23,044 nt of DNA from Spongospora subterranea (GCA_900404475.1 OUQQ01000305.1:1-23044), one strand, 5' to 3'; shown: positions 1 through 11,313, numbered from the stretch's first letter. The notes: a model not told the origin generated them from the letters alone. Numbers and translations: made by a program.

Positions 1-793
1 TAGAGCCACGTTACGGAGTCGCCTTCGCCTTGCCATGGTGGACGGGTAGATGGGAGAAGAGTTCCAACTAAACATTGTCCACTAATATAGAAGCACGAGA
101 TCACAAGAAACAGTCCAGTGCAGATTTTGTTCAATAATGGAAAACACTTACTGTTGTTAGGATATGGTGCTGCATCGAATTTTGGGACGTTGCGCAATGG
201 CGCGCAAGGTGCCAGCTGTGCTCCTTCTCACGGTCTTGAGGCTCGTCTGACGCCATTCTCTTTGCCTGTTGAGCTCGAAACATATCATGAATCACATGAA
301 TTTCAGAGTTTGTTATTTTTTGACAGGCATAGTCGGTATAATGGACCCTTCATGTTGATAATTGAAGACGTGATTGCCCAGTCTGACCAGGCCGTCTGTG
401 TTTGTTCTACTTTCAAAATCAAAAGTGCCCAAATGCACGCAAGCAGGAATGGCCTATCAGTTATCTCCGACTAAATAATAAACCCTAGAAAAACGTTTGC
501 TGAACCGTGTAATTTTGGAAGTGTACAGTATTTCGTTTGAGGATTGCGACGGTCAAAAACGTTCACGGAATTTCAATATTTCACGGTAGGGTTTGGATTT
601 GTGGGTTACAGTTACACATACATGCCAGAGTACCGGTAACACTTGCCACTTAGCCCCGCTCGGGCCACATTTCATGCTTGGTTGATGGCGATAACATTAC
701 GGGAATTTTTTGCAGACAGCCTAATTTTTTCCGCATCACTTTTTGGTACCAACTTCGCGCCTCGGCCAAGAATCGGATGCCCTGATTCCTGGA
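1..793. other. Left flank, no confident gene
   Basis: I recognise no gene here. A frame open from 118 to 474 on the + strand has no ATG near its start (its first codon is GTG). It ends in TAA followed at 477-482 by AATAAA, so it could be the last exon of a gene lying to the left, entered through the CAG at 111-113 or the CCAG at 115-118. Its translation matches no family I know. The rest, up to the TMEM151-like start at 794, has short unrelated frames and presumably holds that gene's promoter and 5' UTR. A TTTTTTGCAG at 707-716 could be a UTR splice acceptor. Confidence 0.3.
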
Positions 794-1732
794 ATGGACG
801 ACGCCCTTCTGGACCATTCTGATATCGTCGTGGAGGCACCTGACAGTCCTCCTCCATTATATGATGCTGAATCTGAACGGAATGCTATTAGCGACGTTAT
901 CGACCCGAAATCTGCCCATCTGTTTTCGCTGCTGCTAACTGTGATGGTGGCGTTCTCAGTGTTCAGCTTAATCACAATGTACAGCCCATTAACAATCGGA
1001 ATCGCTGCCGCCGCGTACGCTATATATTTGGCTGAAGCGGTTTTCGTCTCGTCCACGTTTCGGGCGCTTTTGACAAAACCAAAATCGCCTCGTTTCGTTA
1101 TCGATCGGATTAGGGCAATGAAGGCAGCATCCCCAATTCTTGAATCAGTCATTCAAGCATATCATTATGAGGTCACTCACTTATTTCCATCTCTGAGTTT
1201 TCGTGCTAAAGATAGCGTTTAGGATCACGATCATGAAATTTTGCATATCGATCATCATGGCCATCGTCACCGACATCGTGAAACGCACCATAAACGTGTC
1301 AACACGCATGTTGCAAAAGAGCCTTTCAGCTATGACTACTTTAGCAACGATGATGATGCGGAATCCAAGTTGCACTCCATACTTCCGTACAATATTGTCC
1401 GATTGTGCGTTCGCGATCAGATTGTACTGGGCGATGAGTACACCCGAATGGCGTTCAATGACCATGTTCTCTACGTTAGGATGAAATATGGTCTGGTCGA
1501 TAGTCATATTGACTATTCTCAGAAGTTTTATACGCCAGATTTCGCACCCACTATGATAATGGCGAATGATTGTTCGCCACCACCATGGTGGATGACTTCC
1601 TACATTTATATATTTCTCGCAATCCTATTATTAGCATGGCCATATCGGATGCTGTTCCAGTCGCGATGTGTTTCGTTAACGCTCAATCTGAAGAAATCCA
1701 TATTCCGTAACCAGCCGGCAATTTTCAAGTAA
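794..1732 (+). CDS. TMEM151: TMEM151-family transmembrane protein
   Basis: Two exons, 794-1171 and 1223-1732, are joined across a 51-bp phase-0 GT-AG intron (1172-1222) whose last codon is a stop in the unspliced frame. The product is about 295 aa; human TMEM151A is longer (about 470 aa). After an acidic N-terminus come two close hydrophobic segments (about residues 37-80), including YAIYLAEA, then RIRAMKAASPILESVIQAYH. These parallel the family's YLVYLAE and RMQ-A-P---W---YHY blocks. Exon 2 carries HKRVNTHVA, the near-invariant family motif HERVNTHVA, and near the C-terminus another hydrophobic stretch ending LLLAWPYRML, as in TMEM151. The first 25 codons of exon 2 encode ten histidines, which is unusual. 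The start is the first ATG in frame. The family's molecular function is poorly known, so none is assigned. Confidence 0.82.
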
Positions 1733-2259
1733 AGAAAATGATACGTCAAACAAAATGCTTGTGTCCCTTGTCATAGCGGTGTCAAAATGCTAAAACCAGG
1801 AACTCCAGTAATTTATTGCGGACTGGGCATAGAGAGATAATTCTTGGGGTGCGGTGTAGACAGCCATATTTACCCCCTGGTTTTGCTATCAAAACAGCTG
1901 CAGTTTATTCCGTCAAGATGGTGCAGTGTTTTTTCACGGGTGGTATTTGTTGCTGTGTCTCTGCCCTTTGTTGATATTCCCCCAACTGTGTCGAGAGACG
2001 ACATCTGTAAAGGACTGCAGAAAGAATGGCTCAAAACAGTCATAAAACCCAGTGTAACGACACGGCCACTTACAGCCGCGAAAACGATTCAGGCCTCGAA
2101 CGTTACTCTCCAGTCATGGATTATTGGGCTGCTCTGACCTGAGCTGATCTCGGGGAGGGGGGTCGACCGACTGTATCATTTGATGTCTAAATTACTCACT
2201 CCTCATTAGGCATTACATATCGACTTTAAACCGATCAATTGTTTACAAGGGAATACCGA
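1733..2259. other. Intergenic between TMEM151-like and UNC93-like genes
   Basis: No coding region is supported. A frame open from 1844 to 2137 begins at a TTG, lacks an early ATG and shows no recognisable protein. The stretch should hold the 3' UTR of the TMEM151-like gene and the promoter of the UNC93-like gene. Confidence 0.4.
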
Positions 2260-3915
2260 ATGCATCCGGTTGACGGCGAGGAGAATCCTTTATTGTCGGC
2301 CGCCTCTGGACCCAATGCCAAGGATCGATCCGAGTTCTGTCGGATCATCCGCCTCAGCCTCGCCTTCTGCGTTGTCTTCATGCCATTCAGTGGTAATGTT
2401 TTTCCTAGAATATCTCTTATCTTGCCACTTAATTATTGTTCAGCTGCTCAGGTAGAAATGCTTTTTTCGGTTCAACGCCTTGACTTTGTGAAATTTAACT
2501 ATATCCGCCAATAGAATTTTCAAACTTCTCAATCAGATCCTATCACAGGGGCTAGGGCTTTAGCTCTGCTTTACATCGCTTTTACGTAATCCGTACATAC
2601 CATCGCTCTTGTTTTGATTAACCATTACGTCAATAGGCTGGCTAATCTGGTATCTGGACAGATCGTGCAGGTCCTGGGCCTTCGGGCCAGTATGTTTGTT
2701 GGATCTATCACATACGTGTCGTTCGTGTTTGCCAACATTCATTATCAAAAATGGATGATCTATTCGACGGCGATCATTTTGGGCTTTGGAGCGGCGCTGC
2801 TATGGACTGCTCAGGGGGCATTTGTCACACGATCATCAAAACTTCATGACCACAAAACGCAACAGGATCAAGGCTCCACACTCGGGGTCTTCAATGGCGT
2901 GTTTTTTGCCATATTTCAGGCGAATCAGTTCTTGGGGAACTTGATCGTGGCAATCATGTTCCAGTTTAAGATGGACGAAGTTACGATTTTCAAGGTTGGC
3001 TTATTATCGTCAAATTTTCTGTTTGCCATAGCGACTTTGTTTTGGTTCAGTTTTGTTCCTTATTCTGCGGAATTGGCTGTTTGGCCATGCTATTCGTCTA
3101 TCCTCCTCCCGGTAATCCAGATTCGCTCATGCCTTTCAAATCCGTTTTGCATGCCATTGGAGCGCAGTTCTACGATAGCCGCTTAATATTACTGGTTCCC
3201 TATATTCTTCTAAATGGCGCCACACAGTCCTTCATTGTCGGCGATTTTGCGTCATTTGCCACCAAAAACAACATCAGGCTAGTTCTGTTCATATTGGCTA
3301 AAATACTCTGCGCTCATAGGCGGTAGGTTTTTCGTCATGGCAGCTTGTGGTGGTTTCGACGCTGTTGCCTCAATTATTTTAGGAAGGCTTTCTGACAGAA
3401 TAGGTTAGGGGCGTAATTATCCACAACCATTTGGCTCATCACGAATCTGCTTAGGGCGTTCGCCAGTCATTATGTTTGGGCTGGGGTTGCACGCCGGAGT
3501 CTGCACCACCATGCTGCTGCTGAGTAGATTGCCCAACTATCACATGCATTTGATAGCCTTGGCCATCTGTTTCGGCACCATTGATGCTGGTACAGTCCAA
3601 TTCCAAGGAAGTGGTTACTGGCTTACTTAACTTTGCAGCATATACAACAAGCGTTTATGCGGTTCTTGGAGGAATGTTCAAGAATCCAGAAGCTGCGTTT
3701 GCCAGTACGTTTAGTTACCGCATCGTATCCTATAATCGATTTAGGGAATTTATTGCGGGATTCCTGTAGATTTCAAATTGTTTCAAAGTGGAATGATCGC
3801 CGCTGCTTTTTTCTATCGTGATTGGACCGATCTTCAAAGTCGTACGATTATCATATCAGTTCTTATCGTAACCTCAGCAGGTATGTGGGGTGATTTCTCC
3901 CATAATCCAGATTAA
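2260..3915 (+). CDS. UNC93A: UNC93-like major facilitator superfamily protein
   Basis: My model has nine exons: 2260-2392, 2444-2451, 2515-2585, 2637-2994, 3051-3277, 3327-3403, 3455-3589, 3639-3704 and 3770-3915. They give 406 aa in one continuous frame (UNC93A is about 457 aa). Family blocks appear in order: AAQNFQTSQ after the first TM segment (compare LQNLQSS), LGFGAALLWTAQGAFVT (compare LGLGGAPLWSAQ), GVFFAIFQ, LLVPYILLNGATQSFIVGDF (compare the LLLIP----G-EQSF--GDF block), VMAACGGFDAVASIILGRLS, and near the C-terminus MFKNPEAAFANFKLFQSG (compare NKEAAFANYRLWESLG). UNC93 proteins are multi-pass membrane proteins: C. elegans UNC-93 regulates a two-pore K+ channel and vertebrate UNC93B1 chaperones Toll-like receptors. 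This protein is closer to the UNC93A type. Introns are 49-65 bp. One donor is GC (3278) and exon 2 is only 8 nt. Family assignment is firm, exact function unknown. Confidence 0.85.
2444..2451 (+). other. Predicted 8-nt microexon of the UNC93-like gene
   Basis: The sequence between the acceptor TTGTTCAG (ending 2443) and the donor GTAGAA (starting 2452) is CTGCTCAG. With the G left over from exon 1 it encodes Ala-Ala-Gln in frame and restores the conserved run into NFQTSQ of the next exon. The 51-bp intron before it (2393-2443) is stop-free and a multiple of three, so an unspliced version of exons 1-2 is also open. Confidence 0.6.
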
Positions 3916-4125
3916 CGTGGACACAATCCGTTTAGTAGCGATATTGTATCTACATAAGAACGTCCACACGATCGAGCGGCAACACATATCCACACACCGC
4001 GATCCTATCCAGGGAATAATTGAATAGTTTCAGTCCAATCCAATAAGAAAAAAATGAAAAAATCTATTATTATGTGAGAGATATCGCAGAGAAAATGGGG
4101 CTTTCAGTTGATGAACACTTGAAGG

Positions 4126-4689
4126 TTATAGATATGGGCTGCCATGCATCCCATTAATTGCGTTGTCGTTGTGCTCATCTCCCAGATAACCCGTCGGACA
4201 CACCTCTTCCAGGTCGGACACCGTTTTTCTCTGGATCGGCATCAAATGAACCACAGATGTGGTGAGAAAAGTAACGGCGACTATTAGTCCCGATGCGAAT
4301 TTCATCATGACGTCCGCAGCGGTTAACAGCGTTGCATCCGTTGCGTTTGTCCATTGCAAAGAACTCACCAATCTCACATAGTTTTGCGATGTGGTCTGCG
4401 AAAACATCATAACGGTTATGCACTGAATGACGCTCAAAGCCAGCGTCAGAATATGGATCAGAATAAACCCAAATGGTTTCAGGGGATATTTCCGCTCAAC
4501 ATGCCAAAGCGTTGCCCAACTTTCCACTAGCACAGCCATTATCATCGCCACGATCGATGCCAGGACCGACACTTCTTCCACGACGTTGTGTGAATCTGGC
4601 TCCGTCCATGGCGAACAATAAACGAGTAACAACGCGCATAGACCGATTCTGAACAGCATCAGCGCCCAAACGGACGGTTTAGATATCAT
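4126..4689 (-). CDS. Unrecognised four-pass membrane protein
   Basis: A single open frame of 187 codons runs from an ATG at 4689 to a stop at 4126, with no need for splicing. Four hydrophobic segments are visible at about residues 7-25 (VWALMLFRIGLCALLLVYC), 40-58, 73-96 and 128-150. A longer loop lies between segments 3 and 4 with a possible N-glycosylation site (NATD), and the C-terminal tail is hydrophilic (about 37 residues). The layout resembles tetraspan or MARVEL-like proteins, but I see no tetraspanin CCG motif and no claudin W-LW-C-C motif, so I give no family. It lies convergent with the UNC93-like gene (3' ends about 210 bp apart) and divergent from the DRC2-like gene (start codons about 260 bp apart), which may share a promoter region. 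The even hydrophobic periodicity and clean ATG make it likely real. Confidence 0.6.
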   Translation of the reverse strand: MISKPSVWALMLFRIGLCALLLVYCSPWTEPDSHNVVEEVSVLASIVAMIMAVLVESWATLWHVERKYPLKPFGFILIHILTLALSVIQCITVMMFSQTTSQNYVRLVSSLQWTNATDATLLTAADVMMKFASGLIVAVTFLTTSVVHLMPIQRKTVSDLEEVCPTGYLGDEHNDNAINGMHGSPYL

Positions 4690-4950
4690 GGTTAAGAGAT
4701 ATAGAAAATCGGATATATTATTGAATATGATGCTAATAGCAGATCGCCATGTTTAAACTTGGGCCAACTCGGCACAAACCGGAACATGACTCATCCAAAA
4801 TCTTTGAGATTAATCACCAAAAAATGCCACCTTGCACAAAAGTGGCGAAAAAACAGACAACGGAAAAATCTGTACAGCAACTGTAAATAGATATTCATGG
4901 GCTAGTACGGGTCGATATTCTATGGAAAACAAGAGGTCCTTCTCGGTCCA

Positions 4951-6376
4951 ATGGGAAAAGGCGGTGCTCGTCTGGGTAAATCCGTCAAGGGCTCGGGGCC
5001 CTTATTCCACCCAAACAATGTACCGCGCCGCTCCAACGACGATGAGATTCGGCAACAGACGTTCAGCAGTCGCCTGAGAGCATGGTTCAACAATGACGGG
5101 GCGAAATTTGTCGCTGGGAATCAGATGAAGCACGACGCCATGAGCGCCATGATTCGGATTGAGACGCTGCAAGGGCGGCGACCAGCCGCTACGACATTTC
5201 GATACCGATCTCTGTTCCGGCGTCAGCGTCGTACTGAACTGTTATTCAACGGTTTGGAGCAAAGGAATCAAAGCCAAACAAAACTAGCGTTGTCTGAGAA
5301 ACAAGCCGAACAGAGATTGGGTCAACTGGACTCGTTTGGCCAAGTCTCCGTGCAAGCGTTTCGATCCTATAGTTCAGGGATAGGACGTCTTGGGAAGGTC
5401 TATATGGCGCATCAACATGAAATGGAAAAAGAGATAGGCGAGCGTTTAGAACAGGTGGTAATGGCAGGAGATCGTGAACTGGAAGAGGCGACGGAGCTCG
5501 ACGAAGGAATCGAGGGTCCAGCAGATGCTCATTTTGAGCTGGAGCAGCAATTAACTTCGTCGACTGGGGAATTCGCAGATAAACGGCACCGGCTGTTTGT
5601 TGCAAACGAAAATACGCTAGAAGCTATGCAGTCGATCTTGAAAGCAAGGATCGCGGATTTGGAATCGGTAAAAACCTGGGACGATTACGGGCCGGAATCC
5701 ATGCTAAAGTTAAATTTAGGCGACTGAAACTGAGCGCGAACTTCAACGCAAACAATGTAATACGGATATCCAATCGTACAAAGCTCTGGTCAGGTCTGAT
5801 CGAGCTTTAATCCTGAAAGTAGCGACCAACTCCAAATCAATCACCAAGATTCGACAAAGGTTTTTAGAAATGCGACTGGTGAATGAGCATTTCCGCAGGG
5901 TGGAACTTTCACAGAACGACATGTTCCGGGAGAACACGCGAATGGTCGCCAGAATGGCCCATGGGCTTCAGAGAACGGTTGAGCATTGGAGGCAAACGTG
6001 TGATACACGGCTCAAGGATTTGTCCATGATTGCTTTCCAGGAGCGAACGAAACTGAAAGGGGTTGTCAATAAGGCGGCCAGGATTCTGCGACGGCTGTCG
6101 ATCGTGAAGAAAATCGAGAGAGACGTGAACGATATCGATCCAGAGACGCCGCTGCAGAAGAGAATCGCGGAAAGGGCACTGGAGCTGCATAGATTGAGGG
6201 CGAATTTAGAGTATCTGACCAAGGATAACGACAGGCTGGTGCTTTTACTGAGTCAGATGGCGATCAGGAGCGGAATGTCGCTCGATCGCCTGATTCAGCC
6301 CAGGAAGCTCACGGTGATGGCGCCACCCGTTCCATCCCGACGTACCTTATCGAGGTCCCAGAGTTCAATCATCTAG
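4951..6376 (+). CDS. CCDC65: Dynein regulatory complex subunit 2-like (CCDC65) coiled-coil protein
   Basis: Exons 4951-5667 and 5720-6376 join across a 52-bp phase-0 intron to give 457 aa, close to human CCDC65/DRC2 (484 aa). The protein is almost entirely charged helix with no membrane segment. Alignable stretches include RTELLFNGLEQRNQSQ and the following helix (compare the family's L-QTFER-ID-KD block), ATETERELQRKQ (compare TEDRKAAFE), and ERTKLKGVVNKAARILRRLS with a downstream KKIERD (compare LKALRKIVDKGEKILKLA and CRKFE). Near the end, LRANLEYLTKDNDRLVLLL resembles the family's RRAQLL-ING-LREML-QYL block. DRC2 is part of the nexin-dynein regulatory complex of motile axonemes, which with DRC1 docks the N-DRC to the microtubule doublet. 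The assignment rests on length and scattered matches in a low-complexity coiled coil, so another N-DRC subunit such as DRC1 is possible. The tail after about residue 430 is Ser/Arg/Pro-rich. Confidence 0.58.
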
Positions 6377-7136
6377 ACAGATTAATACACACCGTATCAT
6401 AGACACGATCCTCTTATTTTCGGGAATTGGGGACCTTTATCCTTATGATGCCGCATCCTGTTCTCGCGTTCGCCCTACTCAAATCCAAATACACCCCGAC
6501 TATTGATACGACATTGACGCAAAGGGATATAATGGCAACGGTCATGTGATATGCCCAACTACAAAAAAACTGATTTCTCAACTGTTAAGTACCTGTTTGG
6601 GGCATTCATAGACAAACCCGAGCCGCAACAGACCGCCTAAATTTGGATTTCCGGGAAGGTCCGCAGTCCGGTCATGCGGACGCGCCAACAGTGCAAACGT
6701 CGACTGTTCCGGCCAGGTGTACTAGTATCATGACTGCGGCTCTGTACAGCGCGTCCCTGTTTAGCAGTGGTTACAGTGCGGCGGTATGTGTAGCGTGTAC
6801 CCGCCCCAGGTATTCACACTACACACACAGTCCGTCCGCATTGTGAATCATTTCGATAATCGTTATTCAGGTTGAGCCCGAGGGTGGGTTTCGCTCCGCT
6901 GGGTAATGGGTGATCGATCGCCAGCGTCCCAGTATGTGGCTCTCCGGATGTTCTGCATTGTCTGACTGAGATAAATTGTTAGGAGGCGCAAGTTCAATTT
7001 CGACGCGCAATCGTCCGAACTTCCGGGTCGTGAAGATCAGTATTTGTTACCGGTTGAGGATGAAGAGTTCGATTATCGTTCAGATATTGCCAACCAGTAT
7101 GCCGGATATCGCAATCGGCCACTCAATATACTTAAC
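6377..7136. other. Intergenic and 5' region of the M13 peptidase gene; possible first exon
   Basis: No independent gene is supported. The frame of the peptidase stays open upstream of its first ATG (7137) back to 6975 with no other ATG, and TTGTTAG ending at 6982 looks like a splice acceptor. A candidate first exon is 6730-6809: an ATG, 26 codons, and a donor CCCAG|GTATTC whose phase 2 matches the acceptor. If used it gives a 173-bp intron and a protein about 78 residues longer at the N-terminus, with a cytoplasmic tail before the TM anchor. This is inference from frame matching only. Confidence 0.3.
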
Positions 7137-9596
7137 ATGCACACGCTCTACGTTTTCCTCGTGATGATGGCGTGCCTGGCGCTGTTAGTCTTTGTCATCA
7201 AGTACGATCCTAACAAAGAGGAGAGCCCGGTGTCTAACATTGACCGCTCGTTCTCGGATGAAGTGAAGATGGCCATGAATATGTCGGTGGACCCATGCGA
7301 GGATTTCTATCAGGTTTGGTTTCGCCGTTAACTGTTTCCTTGTGCCGATATTTGCTTAGTATTCATGTGGTGGCTGGATTGCCAATGCGGTTATCCCTGG
7401 CGATAAGGATTCTTATGCAAAATCGTTTACGACACTTTCCGATCGCAACCTAGAAATACTACATGAAATCGTCCAGGGCAGCAAGAATGATCGCTTGTCG
7501 TCGTTGTATCTTTCATGTATGGACGCTGATACTATTGAGCGGAACGGTATGTCCCCACTACGAAAGGAGTTGAATGGGTTGGATGCCGTTGCCACCATAC
7601 CCCAGTTGTTCACACTTATCGGAGATATGGAGAAAAGGTTTCACGATACGGTTATGTCGCCTTTCATGCACTGAGCCATTGGTCCAGGCACGCTGGGTTT
7701 TTCTTTGATATTTCGGTTGATGTCGACGCAAAGGACACGAATCAGTACTTGATCTCGATTGGGCAATCAGGACTTTCAATGGGCGATCGCTATCTATATC
7801 TTGACCCAGTGTTGGCTCATGTCGCTGGCTTTCGAGAACATGTTCAGTCGATGTTCGATCTTGCATCGATTCAACCGTTTCAGCAAAATGTTTCTCTGTC
7901 CCAAGCCATTGATAACATTGTAAACTTCGAAGTCGCTGTTGCGGAATTCACCAAACCGCCCGAGGCGCTTCGGGACCCTGAAGCTGTGTATAATATGCGC
8001 CCGATTGCTAATTGTACCTCTGAATTCGGTTTTGATTTTTTGCATTATCTCAAGCAAATGGGATTTGAAGACGCAAATGATCAAGTGCGCGTAAACGCGA
8101 TCAATCCGGATTTCATCCATGCAATGGGACAGCTCATTGGCGCCACACCAATATCTGTCGTAAAAGATGTCGTCTGTTTCCACATTTTAAACTCCATGGC
8201 TCAAGTTCTTCCTGCTCCTATTCGAAATGAAAACTTCCGCTTCTTCTCTACAGAACTACGAGGCGTCAAAACTCAGCCTGATCGGTGGAAGACCTGTCTA
8301 AAGGCAGTTGATCGATATTTGGGCGATGACCTTGGCCAGAAATTTCTCTCTGCTAGCAAGTTCACTGAGAAGGAGAAGAACCTAGCTATTACTATTGCCA
8401 CATCTGTAATTGACGAGTTCAAAGAATCGTTGGGGCACATCTCTTGGATGGATAAGCCAACCAGAAAACTCGCAATACAAAAGGTACCATTATGTGTATC
8501 GTTCCCCATCTCTACTAACTGTCTAAATTTGTTCTGTCAGTTAGAACAAATCAAAGTTTTGATGGGGTATCCTAAACACTGGATTGATTATGGTGCCCTC
8601 CACCTTGACAACGGGCAGTTCGCTGAAAATGTCCTTCGTTCGCGGCAGTTTCTACACGAAGAAGCTATCCAGCGAATGTCCCACCCAGTCGATCCTTATC
8701 GCTTTTTGATGACAACCCCGACAGTCAATGCATACTACGAACCAACATTGAATTCCATTAACTTTCCAGCCGGAATCCTGCAACATCCCTTTTTTACGTC
8801 TGCGGCCACTGTTCCTCGTGCGATGAACTATGGCGGCATCGGAACGTATGTATTAAGGGTCTTCACTCGTTTTCTATACGTGTTGATTAGTTTAGTGTAA
8901 TTGGGCACGAACTTGTTCACGGATTTGATGATGAAGGGCGAAAGTACGACGGAAAGGGAATTCTTCATCAATGGTGGCCAGACGAGGTGTTCAACTTTCC
9001 TATGTTTTGTTCGCGCTGTATTGAATCCTTCCAGGTATCACAAAGATTTAACGAACGTGCGGAATGGTTGGGTCAGCAATATGCTTCATTTCCATATTCA
9101 GAAAGATCGATTAATCCCAAATTAACAATGGGCGAGAACATTGCGGATAATGGCGGTGTCGCAGGTTAGCGTGTTCTAGTATGACCGGGTTTGTCTGAAC
9201 TATTTACCTGTTTCAGCGGCATTCAAAGCGTTTATAAAGGCCAGTGCCGAAGAACCTGACCAGGAGCTATGGCCAGGTTTTGACAACAAAAAACTCTTCT
9301 TTGTCGCCATGGCGCAAAAGTAATCTCTTCAATACTGTTTGTGATTGTAGCTGACAATTCACTGATCTAGCTGGTGTGTGCGCGTGACTCCTGAAAGGGC
9401 GGCATTATCTTTGAAAACGGACCCTCACAGCCCTGCAAGGTTATCATTATTGATTCCCGAAGCTGACTGGTTACTCACTTTTCGTTTCAGCGCCCGAGTA
9501 TCTGTTCCTTTGATCAATAGTCCTGAATTCGCTGAAACGTTTCAGTGCCCTGTTGGCGCTACTCTTAACCCAGAAAATAAGTGCATAATCTGGTAG
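7137..9596 (+). CDS. M13-family zinc metallopeptidase (neprilysin-like)
   Basis: Exons are 7137-7313, 7360-7637, 7688-8483, 8541-8845, 8896-8986, 9035-9164, 9217-9319, 9371-9439 and 9491-9596, joined by introns of 46-57 bp. They encode 684 aa, a normal M13 length (about 670-770). From the ATG at 7137 there is a short tail, one TM anchor (LYVFLVMMACLALLVFVIK) and then an ectodomain, so it is a type II membrane protein. Family landmarks are all present: DPCEDFYQYSCGGWI, NAYYEPTLNSINFPAGILQ with HPFF, the zinc site HELVHGFDDEG (HExxH), the third zinc ligand in GENIADNGG, DPHSPA and the C-terminal CIIW. Catalytic residues look intact, so it should be an active ectopeptidase cleaving small extracellular peptides. 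Two introns (8484-8540, 8987-9034) are stop-free and in frame. M13 genes are often multi-copy in invertebrates, so orthology to one vertebrate member is not claimed. The true start may lie in an upstream exon near 6730. Confidence 0.9.
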
Positions 9597-10063
9597 ATCA
9601 GATTGTCAAATCATAATACATGTTGTGAATCGTTTGTTAGCTTTTTTCCTGGTCAATCTTTTGTAGCAATTTGCGAAACACAGAGTTAATAGGAGTATTG
9701 TAGAGTGTTCCTGCCAACTTCATTTCAAAATGGAAACTCGATTGTAACTCGTAGTAACTGTTGCGAGGATGTAGAGTGTTTGATTCATGATGGACGTTAA
9801 ATGTTCTGCCCTGATTGCAGTAGAAGTTCAGTCTACCTGTAGACTACGTTGATAAAGAAATGGGTCGATTTTTCTTCAAAGCGACGGCCTGTCTCCAGTT
9901 GGATAATTAATTACGAGCAGAATAACCACACTACTTCAGTCGATTTGAGAAAGTGATTGGTTAATCAAGACATTGTAGCGAAACCAGAACACCATTAATC
10001 GCGCCGAAAATTCAACAGTTTTACACGTGTAGTTCCGACGTTAGTTTCCTTGCTCGCTTACTT
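9597..10063. other. Convergent 3' intergenic region
   Basis: This is the gap between the stop of the M13 peptidase (+) and the stop of ADAT2 (-). It has no long open frame and no recognisable RNA gene. It should contain both 3' UTRs. Confidence 0.5.
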
Positions 10064-10766
<703 letters not shown>

Positions 10767-11313
10767 TCCCCAACTACTGTTAAATCAATGGGGGCACAAG
10801 CTGCATTGACAATGGCCAACAAAAACGGGCCGATAGAAAACTCCGGACAAACCCCATTCAAAGTCGAGATTGCCAACGATAAAAAAAGTTTGGGTTGTCA
10901 ATGGTATCGCTGAAAGATATGATTAATGGGGAAATGGGATTAATGGGGAAATGGGATTGGTTATTGTTGAATATTGTTCGGGTGGATGTTGCCCTGGGGT
11001 ATCCAGCTCCAGCTGAGATACTAGTCGAAGCATGGCTCCATACACCCAAAGGTAGCCTTGTTGACTGCAGCCTGTTTTCCCAAACAGATTGGTGTATATC
11101 TGTCGTTTAAAAACGTTGACAGGTTTACCATGGTGCTTTCACGAGCGTTCATGCGACAATAGACAAGAAATATCAATCGATGTTTGGAGCTGGAGCCATG
11201 GTTGTTTACACAGCCAAGTCAAGTTCGCCATCATGACCGATGCTGTTGTCGGCACCGTCAGAGATACCCCAAGGCCGCGCTGACTGCACCACCTGTCGCC
11301 ATGCCCATGACCA
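10767..11313. other. Divergent region between ADAT2 and the MYST gene
   Basis: No gene is supported. The two flanking genes diverge from here, so it should hold both promoters. It contains a short tandem repeat at 10921-10954. Open frames in the stretch are short and show no family likeness. Confidence 0.4.
10921..10954. repeat. 17-bp direct tandem repeat, two copies
   Basis: The unit GATTAATGGGGAAATGG occurs twice without mismatch at 10921-10937 and 10938-10954, followed by a partial third start (GATTGG). It lies about 155 bp upstream of the ADAT2 start codon, in the divergent promoter region shared with the MYST gene. It is probably a simple local duplication; a protein-binding role is possible but unsupported. 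Confidence 0.8.

Noticed and set aside
118..474. Open frame on the + strand as a stand-alone gene
   Set aside because: It starts at GTG with no early ATG and has no family likeness; at best it is a terminal exon of a gene outside the window.
736..1507. Minus-strand frames across the TMEM151-like gene
   Set aside because: They are antisense shadows of exons that carry clear family motifs on the + strand.
1844..2137. 97-codon frame downstream of the TMEM151-like gene
   Set aside because: It begins at TTG, with no recognisable protein and no splice-supported neighbour exon.
9371..9490. Reading straight through 9378-9596 as a single exon
   Set aside because: The segment 9440-9490 has a GT donor and TTTCAG acceptor, and removing it joins DPHSPA to the conserved NSPEF block of M13 peptidases.
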